Source: Rapana venosa (taxonomy: Eukaryota > Mollusca > Gastropoda > Neogastropoda > Muricidae). Taken from it: a stretch of DNA of 64,000 nt. The translations under genes were made by a program, and so were the position numbers. Where the stretch lies: NCBI GenBank assembly GCA_028751875.1, contig CM054154.1, positions 52,960,644-53,024,643 on the forward strand. The letters run 5' to 3'. The stretch's first letter is position 1. Every line of letters begins with the position of its first letter. The notes under the pieces were generated by a model. It did not search any database. It was not told where the DNA came from and saw nothing but the letters and a program-made list of their open reading frames with translations. Positions 58,078-64,000 of the stretch are shown here, in pieces.

Positions 58078-59435
58078 CATTCGGGGGAAAAGCCTCGATG
58101 TCATCAGCAAACCTGAGGTTGGTGATTTATCCCCCTCCAATACTGACTGTGCCATTGTGATCTCTAAGGCATCATCATTATCGCTCAAGGAAGACATTAA
58201 ACAGTGTTGGCGATAGGAGACAGCCTTGACGAACTCCCACTGAGGTATGGAACCACTTTTCAACTATGCCTTGGAAAAGCACAGTGCTGGTGCCTTTTGT
58301 GTATAGCTCTTCGATGGTCCGAATGATCTTTTGTCCCATGTTGTATTTCTTCATCGTGGCCCATAATGCATCGTGCCATACGCGGTCAAACGCCTTTTTG
58401 AAGTCTATGAAGACGTGATATAGTTTCTGTTGGTGCTGGCTGTATTTCTCGCACAGAACTCGCAGGTTGAATATTTGTTTGTGGTGCTTTTGTTGAAACG
58501 GAAGCTGCCTGTTCTTCAGCGATGATCTTTCTGCCCGTGGCTTAGTCTGTTCAAGATGACTTTTAACTCACTTTACTGGCATGGCTTATGAGGCTGATGG
58601 GTCGATAGTTTTGGCATTGCTGTAGATTGCCTTTCTTGGGGAGCATGATGATGAGTGATTGGGTCCAAGGTGTTGGCCACTCTCCAGTCTGCCACATCTT
58701 GTTGCAAATTCTTGTGAGGATGTCTGTCACTTTTTTCCCCCTGTATTTCATCAGCTCTGCTGGGATGTTGTCAATGCCTGCAGCTCTCCCATTTTTCTGT
58801 CCATCTGTTAATGATATCTTTTTCCTCTGTGAGGCAGTTTCCGTCTTTGTCTTCGATGCTGGTGACTCATGTCTGTGTCTGCTGTGTGAGCTCTTTCACA
58901 ATTTGATAGGCTCTTCTGCTGTTGTTCTTGGTCAAATTTTCTTCAATATCTGAACATTTTTCTTCGGCCTTTTTCATGTCTTTCTTGATCTTTTTGCTGA
59001 TCTCTCTGTATTCCCCTGCTCCTGTTGTGTACTTGACACTCTTCAATTTACTTCGTTTATCACACATATCCAGGATTTTATCTGTGATCCACAGTTGTTT
59101 TTTCTGGCGGTGCTTGCCAAGTAGCTCCTTTGCTGTTTCCGTCATCACTGCATTGAAACTGTTGGTTATTGTCTCTGCGTCTTTATCAAGTGTAATCAGT
59201 GCAGCAAATTTTCCACCTATTTTTGCTTGGAAGGCTTTTGCGATGGTAGGGTCCTTCAACCTTTCTAGGTTGAATTTTGCCTGATGTTCTTAGGCTTGTT
59301 GATCTTTTTCAGCTGTATTTTAAAGTTCAAGAGCACCAGGTCGTGGTCACTGCCCATGTCTGCACCTGGAAATGTCCTCGTCTTGGCACTGTTGATGCCA
59401 GATCTGAACCGGTTTTGTACCAGTATGTAATCAAT

Positions 59436-60607
59436 CGAACAGATTTTTAACTGCCACATCCTGATGGAAAAACATCTTCAACATCAGAGAGACCTGTTCC
59501 ACAACTTCATCGACTTCAAGAAGGTTTTCGACAGAGTATGGCACGAAGGCCTGTGGCAGGTCCTCAGAATGTTTGGCATTGAAGAAGGACTAGTGCAAAC
59601 CATTCAAGCCTATACAACACCGCAAGCAGTGCAGTCCTTCTAAACAATCAGGTCGGAGACTACTTCAAAATCACAGTTGGGGTCCGACAAGGATGCTGTT
59701 ATCTCCAGTCCTGTTTAATCTGTTCTGGAAAACATTAGGAGAGAGACCCTCCATGACTTCCACTCTACCATCTCCATTGGCGGCAGACCCCTCAACAACT
59801 TGCGGTTTGCCGATGACATTGACCTCATGGGCGAAGTAACACAGAGCTGCAAGATCTTACGACCAGACTTGAAACAGAGCTGGAGCATATGGATGAGGTG
59901 AGCTCGGAGAAAAGTAAAGTACTTGTGAACAGCACGAGCAACGCCACTGCTAAAAATTTACATGAACGGTTAGCAACTGCAGAGGTAGACGCTTTTAAAT
60001 ACCTTGGCGCTACACTCACAAAGGACGGCGATCGACGACAGAAATCAAAGTCAGACTAGCCATGGCAACATCTTCCATGACAAAACTCACCACCATATGG
60101 AAAAGTAAAGAGATCAGTTTCCCAATCAAACTAAAGCTCTACAAAGCCCTAATTCAGACTATCCTGCTGTACGGAAGTGAAACCTGGACATTGACTGCTG
60201 AAACAGCAAAGCGAATCCAGTCATTTGAAACAAAATGCCATAGAAAACTGCTGGCATATCCTGGAGAGAACGAAAGACTAATGAATTTGTCAAGAGTCAA
60301 ATAAACACGGCTGGCAGTCCACAGGAACCCCTTCTCACCATCGTCAAGAAGAAAAAACTGACATGGTTCGGCACGTCACCCCACAACACTCTGCTAAAAA
60401 CAGTACTGAAGGGAACACTCGGAGGTGGCAGAAAGAGGGAAGACAGAACAAGTCATGGATGGACAACATCAGGGAATGGACCAGGATGACTGACTCGGCA
60501 CTACTGCGCAGAGCCGAAGACCGAGATGGATGGAGGAGGCTTACCACGGCATCATCTTTCGTGTCTCCTCCACGACCGCCAAGGTCACGGGACTGATGAT
60601 GATGATG
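59436..60607 (+). mobile_element. RTE-group LINE, copy M, with 11-bp target-site duplication
   Basis: Inserted in copy C between ATGTAATCAAT at 59425-59435 and ATGTAATCAAT at 60608-60618; the uninterrupted copy A has the same site once (ATGTAATCAAT near 8175-8185). Begins at RT residues FHNFIDFKKVFDRVWHEGLW, has RFADDIDLM near 59800 and the pieces 60062-60304 and 60363-60596, and ends in a (GATGAT)n tail. It lacks endonuclease and fingers. Confidence 0.95.
60062..60596 (+). pseudogene. RT thumb/C-terminal pieces of RTE copy M
   Basis: Two frames, 60062-60304 (KLTTIWKSKEISFPIKLKLY, LLYGSETWTLTAETAKRIQS) and 60363-60596 (MDNIREWTRMTDSALLRRAE), separated by a frameshift near 60330. Confidence 0.88.
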
Positions 60608-60990
60608 ATGTAATCAATCTGGTTGTGATGGTTCCATTAGGTGCATGCCACGTCCAGCGTCGGGATGCCTTGTGTTCCCCAAGGGTGTTTGCAAGCACCA
60701 TGTCGTTGTAGCTGGCAAATTCCAGTAGTCTGAGTCCTCTTTCGTTGGTAGCTGTATTACAGGAGGGTCCACAGAATTTGCTCCAGTCTTTCAGTGCATC
60801 AGCACCCACCTTAGCATTCCAGTCTCCTTGAATAATTAGGATGTCTTTTTTGTTAGCTTTGTCGATGATGCCCTGGAGTTGCATGTAAAATTCCTCTACT
60901 ACTTCATCATGATCTGATGTTGGCGCTTAAGCTTGTACCACTGTGGTGTTGAAAGGGGCTGCTCTGAGGTGGATGGTTATGTCTACTGGT

Positions 60991-61551
60991 TACTGGGCAG
61001 CACCTGAGCACTGAGTGGAGTTAAGCCCAGCTGAGTACCTGTGACACTTCAAAGTGCCTTAAGTGTCCAAAGTGGCCTAGACCATCACCCCCCCCCCCCC
61101 CTCCTCCTGCCTGTTGTTCACCCCCTTCTCTCAGATGGATTTAGCAGGTTTTCTTGAGTAGTCTGGCTTATTTGCTTTTCAGCTGATTCAAGGTGGGGTC
61201 AGGATTGGCAAGTCTCACCTAAATGTATCCATTGGTCAGCTGGACTTGACATTTTGGCAGAGCTCATCAGACCTCCCTACCTTACCAGAAACCAATAGCT
61301 TAGAATTGTATAACTCAGGGGTCCAGGGGGACTTAATTAAATTTAATCACAGCAACAGCAAGCCCTTTAGACAATAAAGCTATCTCATACTCCAGCATCT
61401 TTGAAAGCGACTAATGTATTTGGGATATCCAGATTTTTTTTGGATACTCTAATTTGGATGAAGCCTTTTGGGGGAGGACCCAGAGGAGGCAAGCTCTGAA
61501 GGAATTAGTCATGAACTTAAAAAAATGTTGGAGTTAAATAAGAGTGATGAG
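60991..61551. other. Unidentified sequence, counterpart of 49776-50282
   Basis: Cleaner version of the first copy. No coding frame is conserved between the two. Confidence 0.55.
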
Positions 61552-61560
61552 CACGCGCGC

Positions 61561-61640
<80 letters not shown>
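61552..61640. repeat. (AC)n/(CGCA)n microsatellite
   Basis: AC tract followed by an uninterrupted CGCA run; counterpart of 50283-50386 but with a different repeat count. Confidence 0.95.
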
Positions 61641-64000
61641 GCACATACAGATAGAGAGGTTTTATTCCAAAGGGTTACAGATAAGTATTAAAAAAACTTT
61701 TTTTCACCCCTTCCCCTTTTTTGGGAAAATTCTTTATTTCACAACGGGAAAATTTTTCAAAAACCTTTAAACATGTTATTTGATAAAGAAGAATTTACGG
61801 AAAAAAAAAAATTTATAATCTAAAGTGACCCCGAAAAAAATAAAATGAATGCAAAGGGTAATAATTATTTTAAAAAACCAAGTCAACAACAAAAAAATTT
61901 TCCCAAATAAGAGCTCTGTTTGTGAAAAAGGGGTATGGATTTGTGTGCTCCTTTTTGGTGTGTTTTGGGTTATATGAAATCGAAGTAGGGGGGTTGATGA
62001 GATATCAAAAATGGAAAAAATGTAATTGTTTACATCCCCCAATAAATCAAATTCCCAAACAAAATCAACCCAAACAGACAAAATAGAAAAGAGCAGAAAA
62101 GGGGACAAAGAGAGGGAGGGGGGAAGAAATTATTGGGGGGGGAAGGAGGGATAAAAAAAAAATTTTCTTTATTTTCCCAAATTTTACAGAATAGCTTCCT
62201 TATTTTTTTTCCATCCCCCTTCCTAATTGGGGACTATCAAAAAAAAACAAAGGGAAAAAAACCCAACAAACCACAAACAATGAAAAAAAAAGTTAAAAAT
62301 AATTTTGGGGGTTTTGGGGGGGGGGTTTTTTTTTAATAAAAAAAATAAAAAATGTAAATTTTGAATAAAAAATTTTGATTTTGCCTCCCAAAAACGGGCT
62401 AAAAAGGTTTAGAAATTTTTTGGAAAAAAACCATTTAAAATTTAGGTCCGGGCCAGTTTTTGTCCCTTTCTTTTTGTATATCAAAATTTTTCACCATAAA
62501 TTTAATTTTAAAAAAAATCAACCTCTCATATCAAACCCAAAAAGGCAAATGGTTTTTTTTTTTTGGGTAAACCTTATTAAACCCAAGGGGAACTTCAATT
62601 CGGGGGTTCTAAAAAGAGCAAACTAAAAAAAAAAACCACCCAAACCCAAAACCTACTAGGGCCCGCTGGGGCTTTAGGCTGTGGAGGAAAAGTAAATTTT
62701 AACGTTCTCCCCAAAAGGGGGCCCCACTTGCTATGACATTTTGGCAAGCTGCTTACCCCCCAAACCCCACTCATTTCCCCCACCGAAACTCTTACAAAAC
62801 ATGGCAAAAACCCCAATTACATGGGGAAATTTTTGGGGACGCTTTCTTCTAAATCCCAAGTAGCCAGTTTGGGGTTTAAAATCTTGATTACGTTTTTTCA
62901 AAATCTACGCAATGGGGAAACCCAAAGGGGTGCTTTTTCAAAAACTTTTCAAAAAAAAATTACCTCAAAGAATACAGGAGATCAAAAAGCAGTTTTTAAG
63001 GGAAAACAAAAAAAAAAGCATACAAGACAAATTATACTTCACCTTTCCCGTTTTTTAAACTGTTAAAAAAATGACTCTCTCCTCCCCTCATTGTGTGTTT
63101 ATAAAATTTGACAGGCAAGGATGTAAAATTTTAAATTTTTGGTTTCATGTTTTTTTTCTGCAACTTTTTTTTGGGGGGGTTACACTTTTTTTTTGGCTTT
63201 TTTTTGATAAAACCCTTTCGTATTGAAATGTAATCTTTAAATTGTTTTCATTATTGATACCTCACCACTCACATTAAATTATTCACCACCCTCTCCCTCT
63301 CCTCCTCTCTTCTCCTCTCCCCCTCTCCCATTTTCCCCTCTCTCTCTCGCCTCTCTCACACACAAACACATGCCCCAAACCGCACACGAAACAAACACAC
63401 AACACCCCAAAACACACACAAAAAACACCACACACCCCCCAAAACCTCTTTTTTACAAAAAGGGTTTTAAATTTTCATTTTTCAGGGCTGTTGTTTTTTT
63501 TTTAATTTTTATATCACTTTGCCCTTTCATTTGTTTTTTTTAGATTTCATTTAAAATACTTTTTTGATTTTTTTCTTTTTAAATTTTTAAAAAGGGTTTT
63601 GGGGCTTTTGAAATATCGGGACGTTAAATTTTTGGTACAAGTAAATTCAAAAAGAATATTGAGGGATCCTTGCTGTCCTTGAAAAGGATAAAATTTAAAT
63701 TTTATCCCTGAAACACAAACACAAATGCACACACAACACACACACACCCCACACACACACCCCACACACACACTCAAAAAAACACACACACAACACACAC
63801 ACTCCTCTCTCTCTCTCTCTCTCCTCTCTCCCCTTCTCTCTCTCTCCCCTCTCTCTTCTCTTCTCTTCTCTCCTCTCTTCCCCCCTTTTTGGGGGGCCCT
63901 TAAAATTTTTCTTTTCCCCCTCTTTCTTTTCTTCCTTGTTTTTAAATATGTATGTATGGTTTTTATTTAAATTATCATGACATAAAATTTTTAAAGATAT
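61641..64000 (+). repeat. Smeared copy of the third family, spacer and composite repeat
   Basis: Counterpart of 50387-52775. Recognisable words include TTTACAGAATAGCTTCCTTA (about 62183), CTTTAGGCTGTGGAGGAAAA near 62675 and ACACAAATGCACACACAACA (about 63720). CT and AC tracts lie at 63285-63440 and 63720-63890. ORFs here are products of smearing. Confidence 0.7.

Larger units (their letters stand above)
58078..60990 (-). mobile_element. RTE-group LINE, copy C, split by RTE copy M
   Basis: Minus-strand linker and RT run from 59435 to 58078 and the endonuclease from about 60990 to 60619, around a plus-strand insertion at 59436-60607. Motif words NLRFADDIEAF-type occur near 58120, EKYSQHQQ near 58440 and IIQGDWNAKVGADA at about 60840-60800. 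The linker frame 59259-58867 (130 codons) is intact. The 3' end is lost in the gap. Clean compared with copy B. Confidence 0.9.
58093..64000. repeat. Duplicated block, second copy (about 5.9 kb, reaches window end)
   Basis: Same content and order as 46911-52775, including the same nested RTE with the same target site. Here the left half (58093-61680) is clean and the right half (61680-64000) is base-smeared, the reverse of the first copy. Extent beyond the window is unknown. Confidence 0.9.

Overview
The window looks like intergenic or intronic DNA from an invertebrate animal, most likely a mollusc and probably a gastropod. It is AT-rich, full of AC/GT, AG/CT, TA and tetranucleotide microsatellites, and packed with broken APE-type LINEs (RTE and CR1/L2 groups, plus an RNase H-bearing I-group element). 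It also holds tRNA-derived SINEs whose core contains a GATGAGAC(g/t)ATAAAC block, which resembles the V-SINE/Nin-DC-like SINEs described from molluscs. The phylum is an inference from repeat content; no host protein identifies it. I see no bacterial, viral or organellar gene, no rRNA and no functional tRNA. No complete host gene can be supported; there are two weak exon-like candidates (30.3 kb plus, 39.0 kb minus).

Layout. 0-1.2 kb: minus-strand units of a composite AC/CT-bearing repeat. 1.2-5.9 kb: mostly unique DNA with a (TA)n tract and a possible solo LTR. 5.9-8.7 kb: RTE copy A (minus). 8.7-11.0 kb: unique DNA with a CpG-retaining stretch. 11.1-12.5 kb: 5'-truncated I-group LINE with an RNase H domain, then microsatellites to 13.3 kb. 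13.3-17.4 kb: AT-rich unique DNA, a short tandem duplication and a 500-N gap (14427-14926). 17.4-22.4 kb: SINE1, a CR1/L2 tail, CR1/L2 copy D (minus) and a small piggyBac-like element. 23.2-27.4 kb: RTE copy I, a decayed RNase H LINE fragment (minus), SINE2 and a LINE tail with perfect target-site duplications. 27.6-29.9 kb: CR1/L2 copy E. 30.8-34.95 kb: RTE copy G split by CR1/L2 copy F. 35.0-38.6 kb: badly smeared RTE copy H. 39.3-43.3 kb: RTE copy J, SINE1 and L2-like copy L. 43.5-45.4 kb: RTE copy K inserted inside a SINE2. 46.1-49.8 kb: RTE copy B split by another RTE. 49.8-56.6 kb: unidentified sequence and the composite repeat cluster, with a LINE C-terminal ORF at 53.5 kb. 56.7-57.0 kb: SINE2. 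57578-58077: second 500-N gap. 58.1-64.0 kb: RTE copy C split by the same RTE insertion, followed by the same flanking sequence as 49.8-52.8 kb.

Nothing here works as a pathway. Nearly everything is the remains of independent retrotransposition events, and the nesting allows some relative dating: an RTE entered a SINE2, a CR1/L2 entered an RTE, and a second RTE family entered the first. About 5.9 kb is present twice (46.9-52.8 and 58.1-64.0 kb) on either side of the second gap, which may be unmerged haplotypes rather than a real duplication. Several blocks show a smearing error in which bases copy a neighbouring base, so reading frames there should not be trusted. I did not find a convincing new biological system. 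The most worthwhile leads are the composite repeat family, the piggyBac-like element and the duplicated block.
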